From: Anthoceros angustus
Taxonomy: Eukaryota; Streptophyta; Anthocerotopsida; Anthocerotales; Anthocerotaceae
Length of the DNA: 64,000 nucleotides
Reading direction: 5' to 3'
Assembly (NCBI GenBank): GCA_010909165.1
Contig: MU008194.1
Location: 496,001-560,000, forward strand
The notes under the pieces were generated by a model. That model was given only the letters and a program-made list of their open reading frames with translations. It was not told where the DNA came from and ran no database searches. This document shows, piece by piece, positions 1-11,420 of the stretch. Both the position numbers and the translations under genes were made by a program. Numbering within the stretch: position 1 is the first letter of the stretch; the number at the start of each line of letters is the position of its first letter.

Positions 1-295
1 ACATACACGGTAGCCCGGCGCCCGCATCAAATTTGTCGCCGGCATAAGATGGCATATGCTTGCCTTGATACTTTACAAAAAAGAGCTGATCCAGTAGTTG
101 CTATGGAGATGGATCAGCAGGCAACGTAGGACTCTGGGAACAGATGCCCAAGCTGTGCAGCTGTAGTAGTTTCGAGGGGGCATCGCATAGACCTGTTGAG
201 ACGAGAAGCAATCACAAGGATGTGAATGACTCGATCAGTACGAAGACGGTAAGGATGACGAGGTGACCAAGAGACGAGATCAGATGTACTAGAAC

Positions 296-1798
296 CTGCG
301 CACATGGGGATGTCCCAGACGGCGACAGATGTGGCACGACACTCGGGGTCACACAGTGCTCGGTTATCTTCATACTCAACATTCTTGGCCAGCATCCATA
401 CACCCATGGTGACATCGTCGCTCTTGAATATCCTGAGACTGGGGACCCATGGTAACGCAGTCAGTCATGTCCGCTGCCTGAAAGAAAGAAAGCTTAGCTT
501 GCTGCAAGAGTGGCAAGGTGAAGCTCTGTGAATACCTGTCGTTTCTAGCTGATGCCAAGGAAGCTGCAACTGCAGCAGAGAGGGCATAGATAGGACCATA
601 GGCATGATAGAAGTATTCGGAGCCTAGCATGTACGCGAGGGGCTCATACCTGCATACGCACAAAGCAGGGTTACGCTGGCAATGATAGTGCGGCACGACA
701 ACAACGAGTGCGCTCTCGACATGGAAGTACCATGTAGCACCTGGCTCCCTCACAACAGGTCCATTTTTCATGCAGCCCAGATAGGTCCGAGGCGAGGTTC
801 TGTCCTTGGCCAGAAGTGTGGACAACCTGTCTGCACCAGCAATGAACCTGAGTTGCACATCACACATAGGGCAGCCCTTCCCAGACTTTGCGACATGTCA
901 CAGACGCTGTTGAGAGCATGCCAGGGCAATTCACCGGTACGGACGTAGATGTTGTCATCCGCCTTGACGTAAAAATCAGCATCGAAGAGCTTGTACGCAG
1001 CCTTGAGGAAAGCCAACCTGCAACACCAATATCAAGTCAGCCTCCCTGCAACATCCAACCCAACAACTATCCTACTCCGGATCCACATCACCCATCGCCA
1101 TACTCACTCACGTTTTATACGACTGCATATCGCTCGATTCCTCAACATCAACAACCATGAAGTCATTGAAAGTCTCCACCTCCGCCTGCAACGCGGCCGC
1201 CTTCTCAGCATCCTTCGTCGACCCAATCACGAACCTGATCACCAGCCCAGTAGCCTCCTCCAACCTGGAACCGCCCACCACCCATCACCTCCCTGCATAC
1301 TAAAACGCTCACACCCCACATCCCCACCCGCGCATTCTCGCTCCAGGGAGAGAAGGGATACCTGGCAATACCTTCAGGCGTCCCGGGCACCCAGGTCTCT
1401 CTCAGAGCCTTCCTCCTAGCCAGAGCCTCGAACCCAGTATGAATCCCCACCACCCCCAGCACCTTCCGCCTGACACTACTCACCCCACCCTCCGCCTCCA
1501 GCATCTCCGCAATCACCATAGCATCCACCTCGTCGGTCAGAGCAGCAGCACTCACACTCCTCCCCCCAGCACCCACGCCCCTCGCCCCACCCACCGCGCC
1601 CGACCCCACCTGGCTCCCGCAATCCAGCTCCAGCGGCCCCCAGACTAGCAGCAGAAAGGAGAAGACGGAGAACCCCAGTACCGCCGCAGTGGGCACCCGC
1701 GCCCCGATCCCCCATGGCGGGTGTAGGAGCCCCCTCGCTACCCACCTGCTGCCCTCCAATCCTGCCTGCTTCCGAAACACCAAGACAGCCGGTGGCAT
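296..1798 (-). CDS. GT31 beta-1,3-galactosyltransferase-like, six exons, 3' end not found
   Basis: Family knowledge: GT31 enzymes are Golgi type II proteins that add beta-1,3-galactose to glycoprotein or arabinogalactan glycans. Six exons are seen: 1798-1362, 1234-1112, 1017-935, 830-731, 649-536 and 438-296. All junctions are GT/AG and the phases join without a break. The 333 residues read start with a short tail and a membrane anchor near residues 38-53. They continue with [22 protein letters not shown], the DxD-type block [39 protein letters not shown], and the C-terminal [25 protein letters not shown] and VWDIPMC. Homologues continue for a few dozen residues after this. That last exon is not visible and probably lies beyond the left edge. 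The ATG at 1798 is the first in frame. Confidence 0.88.
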
Positions 1799-3109
1799 CA
1801 CACCGTCCGCTTGCCCAATCCCTCAGTGCTTGCTCTCTTCACACGCAGAGCGTCTGCCATCCACAGCCCAATCCTCCCGCACTCCACATCTCCACACCAG
1901 GCCCTCTGCTTCTGCGAAGCACATCAGAAAGCAACCCGCATCCTCCTTCTCCTTCTCCTTCTCCTTGTCCTTCCCGAAGCGTCGGGCCTGCTTCAAATAA
2001 TTAGAGAACCTTCCGTCGGGCCGGAGTTCCCGCCTCGACCTCCTGCGACAGACATGAATTGGATCTGCTGCCAGCCGGGGCCGGGGCACGGAGCTTCTGA
2101 CAGAACTTCGAAGGGAGAGCGCTTTTCATTAAATAGAGGGGTCGAAGGTGCGAGGGAGCTGGCCGCGTCCTCGGCTACTTTTGGTTGGTGCTTCCACAAG
2201 ACTGTAAATTTGGGACAGCCCCAAGCTGGCTGATTGCCATGTCTGGACCCTGGATCCTGGACCCTGGACCAGTTGTCAGAGCTTTGGGCTTCCTCTGCCT
2301 CATCGCACCACCCGCTCTCGAGGGCGTCGGTGACAGTGCCATGCTGACGTTGTCTCCGTCGGAACAACATTTAATAACGACCATATTTCAAAAGCTAGGT
2401 ACTATGGATTGCTTGCCTTTGTCTTGTCATATGCAGCAAAATCGTATAGATATTAGCTGGAGATTCTTTTCATGATAGGGAATTTTCAGTGCGCCAATTG
2501 TCAGGATGGCAGAGGTTACCAGGCGGAGGGGGAAAGGGTTTCTTTTTACCGGGCAACGCTCCGAGGACCAGCTCCTTCCAGGGACTGGCGGTCGCCCACC
2601 GCATGTGACCGGTTCTTTCCATCATTGTCGGTCCAATCAAATTATATTATTAATATTAAATATATTAGATATATTTTTGTCGGCAGACTTCACGGAGCGC
2701 CCCCGAAAGCGGGACAGTCGGCTAGTATTACACGGCAGCCCAGCCTTCACCCGTGTCTTTCTGCTGGCCTTTGCCCTTTTCCATCTCTTATTCCCTTACA
2801 GGAATAATCTGTTTTTGCGTTGTATGAGATTTGACTTTCTAGGAGTTCTTTCACTCTACTTTCATGGTTCTTGTGTGCGTCCTGCGAGACCTCCAAGTCC
2901 TTTTGGATCCAACCCCATTTGTGGACTTCTTTTTATCTTATATCTTATTTTAATTATAATAAAGAAAATGTAACATGGAAACAAAAATTATGGTCTTCTA
3001 TATTTTATTTCCGAAGATAGGCTCAGGCTTTGAAGCCTGGTTGCTCACAGACAGTGACTCTTTAAGAACATCATGATCTCACGAAATGGAACCCTCTACA
3101 TGGCTCATT
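1799..3109. other. Intergenic region between two minus-strand genes
   Basis: It holds the presumed promoter of the GT31 gene next to 1799 and the 3' flank of the cupin gene near 3109. A very AT-rich stretch lies at about 2640-2675, and an AATAAA lies on the plus strand at 2958-2963. Open frames such as 2506-2973 show no recognisable domain, so I do not call them genes. Confidence 0.4.
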
Positions 3110-4849
3110 TCACTTGCTGCTCCTGAAGTGGCGCAGGAAGGAGCTGTCGAAGTTGTGTCTCTCGCGGCCACGTCCCGGCAGGATAAGCGCTGCCCTCTCC
3201 CTGCGTTCCCTGATCTCTCTGATCTGCTCAACATCCACATTGAAAGCCGCAGCTGCCACTTCTTCGGGGAGATTACGGTAAACGGAAGTCCTCCCTGCAA
3301 GAGCCTCAACGAAAGGCCTGATGGAGCAAACAGTTATGGTTAGGCTGGCAATTGGTTAGGCTGCGTTGCTAAGATGTGAACTCTCTGAAGCATGAATGGG
3401 TTGGGCTGGCCGTGGAGCTTACTGGTCTGTGGTGTGGAAGGCAATCCATTCCAAGCCTTCATCTCCAGCCTGGACGCCGTGAGGGTAGAAGCGTGGGACC
3501 ACGTACGCATCACCTTCCTTGATTTCCTGGCTCTCAAGTCGCTCTCCATTGTTGCCAGCGATTTCCAGTCGTGCGGAACCTCTCAGGATGTGCACAATGG
3601 CATGGCCATTGAGTGCCCATTGAGGAGCCAGAATTGCGTTCTGATGACATAGGGTGAACATCTTATCAGACACCCTGCACAGGGCAGGAAAGACATTGCG
3701 GACTGCAACAGGAAGGAAGCAGGAGTCTGAACATACTGCGTCAAGACGACCGTATGATGCACCCAGGTTGACATTCTTGAGTATTGGGAGCTTAAACCGG
3801 TTGGCGCTGTTGTACAGACCAGCATTGCGAACTCGGACATCAGCTGAACCTTCCCGAATGTTGTAGACGAATTCGCCGTTGGCGATGTGTTCGCGCAAGT
3901 GGGTCTGGCTTGCCCGGTGTCCGCCCTGCACTGCGTTGCCGCGGCTCTCCTCGATTCTCACCTCACGCTCAGCCTGAACAATGCCCACGCCCTGCTGGCT
4001 GTTCAGGATCTCTTCCATCTGCCCCTCTTCCACGTCCCACGCGTCCGCCAAGAACTCCCTCCTGAACCCGTGCAGAATTCCGCGGAATTCCTGCTGCCCC
4101 GCCCGGCGCTGCTCGTGCTCGTGCTCGCTCTCGCGCTGGCCTCCACCGATCAAGAAGAAGCCCTGCACCGCACAAAGCCAAGGCCAGGCCGTTTTAAGCT
4201 CAAACAAACTCGCACATAATCGGATGCAGCTCAGGCTCAAACAAGTATCATCCATAGCATGCATCTCAGAGCCTCAAACTCAGTACCCTGGGCTCCCCAG
4301 CCTCTTGGTGGTACAATTCCGGGAGCAGCGAGCTCCGAATCCTTGGGCTTGCCGAGACGTCAGCGAGGAAAGGCCGCAATGTAACCACGTCGCACACGTC
4401 TCACACCAGACGACTCTCCCAAGGAGTAGCCGGTGAGAATCCCAGCATACCCCTCACCTGCATCACCAAGTTCACCATCAGCAAGGCCGGAAACAAAGAG
4501 CTGAGACCCTGGACACGTGGGATTTCTCTAAGTAGTTGAGCCAGGAAGACGTGCAGTCGTACGTCTGTATCCACCACTCACCCTCCTCGACGTAGCCGAT
4601 GTTGGCGGAGTCGGAGTACTTTGGCAGCACAAGGCCGCGCTCCCTGATGGTGATCCTGGCTGCGGCCACATTGGCGTCTCTCAAAGACCGGATGTTGGAC
4701 CAAGCCTCGATTCTGCCTCCGTCAGTCCGCAGAATTTCCCGAGGCTCCTCCAGCTGCAGCTCGGTTCTCAGTCCCACCGCGGCGCACACGCAGGACAAGG
4801 CCAAAGCCAGGGCAAGCGCCCATTTCAGCCCCATTGCGAACGAGTTCAT
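3110..4849 (-). CDS. 11S globulin-like two-cupin protein, five exons, N-cupin part missing
   Basis: 11S-type cupins are secreted or vacuolar storage-type proteins with two beta-barrels (family knowledge). Exons: 4849-4582, 4457 to about 4365, 4162-3737, 3640-3423 and 3317-3110. Exon 1 encodes a signal peptide (MGLKWALALALALSC), then GGRIEAWSNIRSLRDANVAA and GYVEEGE. Exon 3 has FFLIGGGQRE, LADAWDVEE and an Asn-Gly (ANGEFVYNI) where legumin precursors are cleaved. Exon 4 carries the C-cupin (NAILAPQWALNGHAIVHIL, DAYVVPRFYPHGV, EWIAFHTTDQ). Exon 5 has ALAGRTSVYRNLPEEVAAAA and a stop at 3110-3112. Exon 2 ends YIAAFPR and then a TGA; the roughly 35-45 residues expected before FFLIGG (usually with an HW motif) are not found. 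The gene may be damaged or the exon 2-3 model incomplete. It may start at ATG 4849 or 4834. Confidence 0.82.
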
Positions 4850-5573
4850 CAACAATACGTCAATGACGCTGCACGTTCTTTGCAAGCTGCCGTCACAGAC
4901 TGAGCTACTCCGATGCTTGATGGGTGCTATTCCAACCCCCTGCTTAAGTACTGGGAGACTGGCACAACGGATATGGCAAACATGCCCCAACTGCCAGTTC
5001 AACATGGCACTGGAACGTGGGGCCTTACAGGATTCGCGGCTTCCCAATGTCACACTCGAGCCAGGTGTCTTGGCGCCACACTTGTTCCTAGTTCAGTTCC
5101 ACTGGTTCAGAAAACGCTGAACGAACTGCCCTCATGCAGACTCTCGTTCACCTTATAGCAAGCAGGCAGCTCCATCGGCTGGCATCATGCACCTGCAAAC
5201 AAATCCAACACCATGTCCAGTGTGCTCTGAGACAGGGAGAAGCTCTGGTAGGAAGGAGTGCGAGGTCAGGACCGGATCAGCGGACGGTTGAAGAAAAGAC
5301 AAAACTGGGGACAGTTAGGCCGTTGCCTGTAACCTGTCAGCTGACAAGTGACAAGTGAACGACCCCGAGCATGTAGACGAAGTAACCTTACTTTAGCTGG
5401 AGGCCAACTATAGCCCCAACGCCTCGTGGGTTCACGTCGCACAGCGGAGAAAACGTCGCACGAAGGAAGTCCGACCCTCCACGAACCCGGCCCCTCCCAA
5501 CAGGTTCACGACCGAGTGCAACTACAGGAAATGCAATGCGTTTCCAGCAAGAGGTTGAAGTGGACTTGCAGGT
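4850..5573. promoter_or_regulatory. Shared divergent promoter region, cupin gene and receptor kinase
   Basis: The cupin gene starts at 4849 on the minus strand and the receptor kinase at 5574 on the plus strand, so this 724-base spacer must hold both promoters. No TATA box or repeated operator-like motif stands out. The call rests on gene arrangement only. Confidence 0.45.
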
Positions 5574-8419
5574 ATGGCGGATGGAAGCCGGTGGCCATGC
5601 GCTTTCTTGTGCTGCGTGGCTTTGATCCTGGCCTGCTTTCCGCCCGCCCATGGCCAGGAAGCAGGTCGAGAGCCGACTACGTACGTGGTGGGCGATGAGG
5701 GAACCTGGTGGACATCTCCGGCCGCCAGCAATCTTGCTGCGACCTATTATCAGGATTGGGCGGACAAGCAGACTGTCTACGTCAACGACAGCCTCTGTAA
5801 GCTGGCTTGGAGCATCTGGTTGAAATCTGGTTCAGGACGGATGCCTTGATCCATCATCCTGTAACGAGCCCTCGATGGACTCTTTTGCGCAGATTTTTCC
5901 TACAACAACAGCCTGTACGATGTCACTTTTGTGTATACTCAGAAGGAGCTTTCCGCCTGCGATCCCTCCAATTTCTCCGCCTACGATGGGACCGGGCAGA
6001 GCTACTTCACATTCTATGACAGCTCGACGTTCTACGTGATGAGCTCAGGGGGGGCCACTGGCGTCAGTGCAGATTGCCAAGCTGGAATGAAGTTCCAAGT
6101 GCAGGTGCTCCCGCTTGATTCGTCCCCACCCGGAGCACCTCCCCCTGCTGCTGTCCCTCCGACAACAAGCGCTTCACCGCCCCCAGGTTCCTCACCTCCT
6201 GCTCGGGGCAGCCCTCCGCCCTCCAGCACATCGGGGTCTCCAACCCCGCCGCCCAGCAAGCAGTCGCCTCCTCCCCCCAGCAGCTCGGCTGGGGTTCCAC
6301 CAGCCGGAGGACTTTTGCTTCAGATTGAGATACCTTGGGAGCCACAGGCCAACGACACCAGTTTCTACCAGAACTACCTCAGCGACCAGCTCGAGAAAAA
6401 TGGGCTCACGTTTGTACCTGTGGGGTCTTCTCTTGGTACGTAGACAGACCTCAACGTTGGATGGCCGATTTGAGATAATATGTGTTCCAGCATAAGGCCT
6501 CCAGACGGATCTCACCCCTCACTTTTACATGTTCTGCAGTGTTCAAGTATATTTCTGGGAAGAACAATGTGCTTAGGGTCAATGGAACTGACTTCGACTC
6601 ATGCACCAAGCCAGATAAACCGATCTCTCAGAACAAGGACCCAGATATCCCTATCAAGCTCCCTGACGAGGGGCAGTACTACTTTATTGATGGGTTGAAG
6701 GATCATTGCTCTGCTGGGAACATGAAACTGTTTGTACAAGTTGGTTCGGGACAGGGTCCTTCTCCTTCCCCAACAGGTTTGAAGGCCGCTGCGTGATCTG
6801 CAGTGCTGCACCACTCTTTTAGCTCTAATTCAAGTGTGCGTGCAGTTCTAAGTGCTTGAATTTTTTGTTTTGCAGGTTCAGGCTCTGGCAGCACTGGGTC
6901 ATCATCCGGGACCAAGTTTCCTATCGTAGGTAGTGCCAACTACCTTCTTCTCATGTTGATTGCTCTCCTGGCTTCAGCAAAAAGCACTTGATAACAATCT
7001 GAAATTACGAGACTAACCATCCTTGTCTCTTCTTTCTGTTTTGCAGCTGTGGTGGCACCCTCAGTCCTGGTTGTCGCCGGGTTGCTGCTTCTTATTTGCT
7101 GTTGCAGGTGCTACCAATCGAAGGCCACGGGGAAATACATCACAGTGAACACAAACCTTTCGTATGTCCCTCCTGGGATGGTGAATACTGCACAGAACAC
7201 AGAGAAGCTTACCAATATTCTGGCTGGCAATAATGGACGCAGCATCTGCAAAATTTTCACCTTCCAGGAGCTGGAGCGGGCTACGGCTAAATTCTCTGCC
7301 AACAACGAAATCGGGAGTGGAGGATTTGGCACGGTTTATAAAGGCACCCTGGACGATGGTACGCAGGTTGCTATTAAGAGGACCAAACATGCAGGGGGAA
7401 ATGATGTAGAGCAGTTCATCAACGAGATGTCAATTCTTTCCCAAGTGAACAACCGAAATCTGGTTAAGCTGTTGGGCTGTTGCGTTGTCCTGGAAGTTCC
7501 CCTCCTGGTGTATGAATTCGTCTCCAACGGAACACTTGAGGAACACCTTTCGATGGCAAATCAGGGGTTCGCCACCAAGCTTGATTGGGCCAGCAGATTC
7601 AAGATCGCTATTCAAACAGCTGAGGCTCTGAAGTACTTGCATGTTCAGGCCACACCACCCATCTTCCACAGGGATGTGAAGACTGCCAACATTCTGCTGG
7701 ATGACAACTTCAACGCCAAGGTGGCCGACTTCGGCCTATCCAAACTCGTGGATGTGAAAGCTACCCATGTGTCGACAATCGTGAAGGGCACACCTGGGTA
7801 CCTGGATCCTGAGTACTTCCACAACTTTCAGCTTACCGATAAGACAGACGTGTACAGCTTTGGGGTTGTTCTGCTGGAACTGATAACCTCAAAACGGCCA
7901 ATAGATCTTTCCAAATCCGCAGGAGAGCAAAATCTCGCGGTCTGCTCAATACCCTTGATACGAACTGGCAGAGTTGAGGAGATCATCGACAAGCAGATGT
8001 GCTCAGAGATTACGGAGGAAGACTTTCGGGAGATCGAAGGTGTCGCTCAGGTGAGTTGAAACGAGACATTCCCGAAATCTGCAGACGCGAGAAATTGCAT
8101 ATCTGGCTTCTAACTGCTCAGGCACACTCATGCTGTTCAGGTTGCAGTAGCATGCCTGATTCCTGAGCGGGCCTCAAGACCAACCATGAGTGACGTTGTG
8201 GAGATGCTGCAAAGGATAAAGGGATCCAAGCTGAGGGCAGAGGAATTCTGCAACAGGGCAGAAGCCATTGAGAGGACACACAGTCCCCTGGACATTCCTT
8301 CTTACGCCCTAACTGACGGCTTCAGCTACTACTCCAGTGGCGGGAAAACAAGTGCCAGCTCCAGCAGCAGCTCAAGTGCAATCTCCATTAACAGCAGCAG
8401 TAACATGAGACCTCGATGA
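5574..8419 (+). CDS. Double-phytocyanin receptor-like kinase (WAK-like kinase domain)
   Basis: Predicted plasma-membrane Ser/Thr receptor kinase of 779 residues. Exons: 5574-5796, 5893-6435, 6540-6776, 6876-6929, 7047-8050 and 8141-8419, all GT/AG. The signal peptide (CAFLCCVALILACFPPAHG) is followed by phytocyanin domain 1 (TYVVGDEGTWW, YYQDWADKQTVYVNDSL, then FSYNNSLYDV after the intron). A Pro/Ser linker leads to phytocyanin domain 2 (GSSLVFKYISGKNN, DHCSAGNMKLFVQV). A membrane segment lies near residues 355-376 (VLVVAGLLLLICCC). The kinase follows: IGSGGFGTVYKG near 440, VAIKR, HRDVKTANILL near 560, DFG near 579, GTPGYLDPEY near 605. Both phytocyanin domains lack the usual first copper-ligand His (Tyr or Asn stands there), as in early-nodulin-like proteins, so copper binding is unlikely. 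The first four introns are phase 1 and the fifth is phase 0. The tail is Ser-rich. Confidence 0.93.
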
Positions 8420-8822
8420 CAGTGTGCCATTGAGCACCTCTTCAAAGTCAAGAACGGTTTTGCCTAGGTATGTACTCCATACATAGATGCTTTGCACACA
8501 GTCCTGATCACCCAGCCTCCCGACGTTTATGGTTTCAGACTAGGTTAGACGGGGCCATTCCATGTGTGTTTCATACCTGGCTGGGAACTATATAACCGGC
8601 TACCAAAATGCATGTTGGGTCGCAGCCCAAGATGGCTGATGGTTGAGAACAGGATGCCTCCCGTTTCCCTCAGAGTAATGATTTTATTTACATTAATGAA
8701 CAGATAATTTCTTTATTTACTAGCTATGCGAATGCATCCACTGCAGGAAAGAAGCATTGTTGAGAGTTATCTGCCAGCAAGGTCCTCACTTACAAATCCA
8801 TAGCGCCAGATATGTAGGAGGT

Positions 8823-8970
8823 GATACTCCAGGAACACGTGAAAGCGTGAAAGAAGGATCTGTCATACAGATGACTCAGGCCGTGAAAGCGTGAAAGATA
8901 CTCCAGGAACACGTGAAAGCGTGAAAGAAGGATCTGTCATACAGATGACTCAGGCCGTGAAAGCGTGAAA
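8823..8970 (+). repeat. 74-base tandem repeat, two units, in the kinase 3' region
   Basis: Units 8823-8896 and 8897-8970, each beginning gatactccaggaacacgtg. A partial third unit (gaacgatctgtcatacagatg) follows to about 9010. The array is present again in the duplicated block at 9768-9915. Confidence 0.9.
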
Positions 8971-9086
8971 GAACGATCTGTCATACAGATGACACATGCC
9001 GTGACGTGACCTCTGCATGCCTGTACGGACTTCTGCGTCAAACATGCTAGGATAATCGACGAGTAATGGCTTGTCATGCTGTTCAG

Positions 9087-9365
9087 GTTGCAGTAGCATG
9101 CCTGATTCCTGAGCGGGCCTCAAGACCAACCATGAGTGACGTTGTGGAGATGCTGCAAAGGATAAAGGGATCCAAGCTGAGGGCAGAGGAATTCTGCAAC
9201 AGGGCAGAAGCCATTGAGAGGACACACAGTCCCCTGACATTCCTTCTTACGCCCTAACTGACGGCTTCAGCTACTACTCCAGTGGCGGGAAAACAAGTGC
9301 CAGCTCCAGCAGCAGCTCAAGTGCAATCTCCATTAACAGCAGCAGTAACATGAGACCTCGATGAC
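9087..9365 (+). pseudogene. Duplicated last exon of the phytocyanin receptor kinase, frameshifted
   Basis: Second copy of exon 6 (8141-8419). It keeps its acceptor AG and reads VAVACLIPERASRPTMSDVV as in the original. One base is missing after cagtccc near 9236, so the frame changes and stops at 9257. If a transcript read through copy 1, this exon would lie in its 3' UTR. If exon 5 spliced to it instead, a kinase with a shortened, altered tail would result. Confidence 0.85.
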
Positions 9366-9767
9366 AGTGTGCCATTGAGCACCTCTTCAAAGTCAAGAAC
9401 GGTTTTGCCTAGGTATGTACTCCATACATAGATGCTTTGCACACAGTCCTGATCACCCAGCCTCCCGACGTTTATGGTTTCAGACTAGGTTAGACGGGGC
9501 CATTCCATGTGTGTTTCATACCTGGCTGGGAACTATATAACCGGCTACCAAAATGCATGTTGGGTCGCAGCCCAAGATGGCTGATGGTTGAGAACAGGAT
9601 GCCTCCCGTTTCCCTCAGAGTAATGATTTTATTTACATTAATGAACAGATAATTTCTTTATTTACTAGCTATGCGAATGCATCCACTGCAGGAAAGAAGC
9701 ATTGTTGAGAGTTATCTGCCAGCAAGGTCCTCACTTACAAATCCATAGCGCCAGATATGTAGGAGGT

Positions 9768-9915
9768 GATACTCCAGGAACACGTGAAAGCGTGAAAGAA
9801 GGATCTGTCATACAGATGACTCAGGCCGTGAAAGCGTGAAAGATACTCCAGGAACACGTGAAAGCGTGAAAGAAGGATCTGTCATACAGATGACTCAGGC
9901 CGTGAAAGCGTGAAA
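9768..9915 (+). repeat. 74-base tandem repeat, two units, second block
   Basis: Units 9768-9841 and 9842-9915, corresponding to 8823-8970 shifted by 945 bases. It was duplicated together with the surrounding unit. Confidence 0.9.
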
Positions 9916-10021
9916 GAACGATCTGTCATACAGATGACACATGCCGTGACGTGACCTCTGCATGCCTGTACGGACTTCTGCGTCAAACATGCTAGGATAA
10001 TCGACGAGTAATGGCTTGTCA

Positions 10022-10380
10022 TGCTGTTGCTGTGGACTGGACAAACCATACTGATGAGACATTACATTGACTGATTGGCATCCCACTTGGCATAAGCCAC
10101 TGATTGGCATCCCACTTGGCATAAGCCACTTGATTTGGATGCCGATGTGCATGTGATGTGGCATGTGCATTGCCCATGGATGGCATGCACATGGTATGCA
10201 TGCATGACGAATGGATGACATGTGATGTATGTGGACATGTCTGGATGGATGATGTGTCATGGTGCATGTAATCTATGTACATGATTGTATGTAAGGCACG
10301 GCGCTATGATGCATATATAGACAGCGGATCTATATTAGAAAATACATAAAAATCGTAAATCAAGGAAAAGGGCGAATAGA
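10022..10380. repeat. 29-base tandem pair and CATG-rich simple sequence
   Basis: Two exact 29-base units lie at 10072-10100 and 10101-10129 (starting tgattggcatcccacttggc). From about 10135 to 10290 the sequence is dominated by ATG/CATG/TGCATG words with alternating purines and pyrimidines. No coding signal is seen. It separates the kinase duplication from the Ty3/gypsy element. Confidence 0.75.
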
Positions 10381-11420
10381 TGGTTGAACTCATAAACATT
10401 ATTATTTATTCGAAGGCCAAGGAAAGTAGGATTATAAATATACCTAAAGTGCCTACCATCGAGAACGAGGAGGCACTTCATCGAGAACTCTGGGGTTTTG
10501 CCTATATGTGGGCCACCATGGATTCTTGGATTGTAGATGTTTGTCTGAATGGAAAGGCAGCCATACTTCGTCCCTACAGCTTGTCTCATTTCTCTCTTGT
10601 GACTTTTGGGAACCGCACTATCAAGTGGGAGCCTCAGGCAACCAACTTGATCTCACCACATCTACAATCCCTGTTGCTTGGAGAACTGAGACGGCTGCAT
10701 TGGAGGACATTGTGGCGCACTGGAGACCGGAGGAGGCGGAAATCGATCATCTTCCAGCCCAGGGAGCGACTACAGTCCATGGCGGAGCGCGAAGAACGGA
10801 GGCTCCACCAGATAAGCTGAATGACTTCTGATGGATAGGAATTCTACCATCGATTTCACGCAGCTTCGTTGTAGTCCGAATCTGACCATTGCAGAGTTGG
10901 CTAGGCTCACTGACAGAGTCCTGCATATGTGTGGGAACGTCTCTGGATAGAAACTGTAGACACTGTTTTTCTTAGCTAGTTGGGCAGTTGGGCGAGGATT
11001 GCCGTTTGACAACATTCCTCAGATTGTCAAGCATAGGCGGATTGACTGATGGTATTTTTGAGGTCAGGCTGGAGTAACGAGGGACACCGCCCGCCATCGC
11101 TAGAAAGGGACAAAGATCCACGGATCACCTTTCAAAAGGACGCCCGACCAAGACAGAGACAACACGCCCATCACGAGATCTCGCTTGAGACCGGAGCGAA
11201 GAGCCGATTCAAATGGAACGGAGAGTACGCCAAGAAGAATGATGTTTTCACCGGAAAACATGGGAGCATGTCACCATGGATTTTGAGGAGAAGTTCACTG
11301 GGAATGGCGTAAAACAAGATGAAGTACAAGGATCAGTTCACCCAGAGAATGGCGCTCATGAAGATGTCAGAATATCTGGCAGGTGAGGCGTTGATGTACT
11401 GAGACGAGAAGAAGGACATC

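Larger units (their letters stand above)
8131..10021 (+). repeat. Tandem duplication of kinase last exon plus 3' region (946 + 945 bases)
   Basis: Copy 1 is 8131-9076 and copy 2 is 9077-10021. They are almost identical; the one difference I found is a single-base deletion in copy 2 near 9236. The unit starts in the last ten bases of intron 5 and takes the whole last exon, stop codon and about 650 bases downstream. The ten-base word tcatgctgtt occurs at the left edge, at the junction and at the right edge, which suggests a microhomology- or slippage-mediated event. Near identity implies a recent event or, less likely, an assembly artefact. Confidence 0.95.

Noticed and set aside
114-407. Short minus-strand frame [14 protein letters not shown]... 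as a separate small gene
   Set aside because: It is the sixth exon of the GT31 gene (438-296) read past its donor site; the phase fits exon 5.
9895-10260. Minus-strand His-rich frame over the CATG-rich stretch
   Set aside because: Product of simple CATG/ATG repeats.
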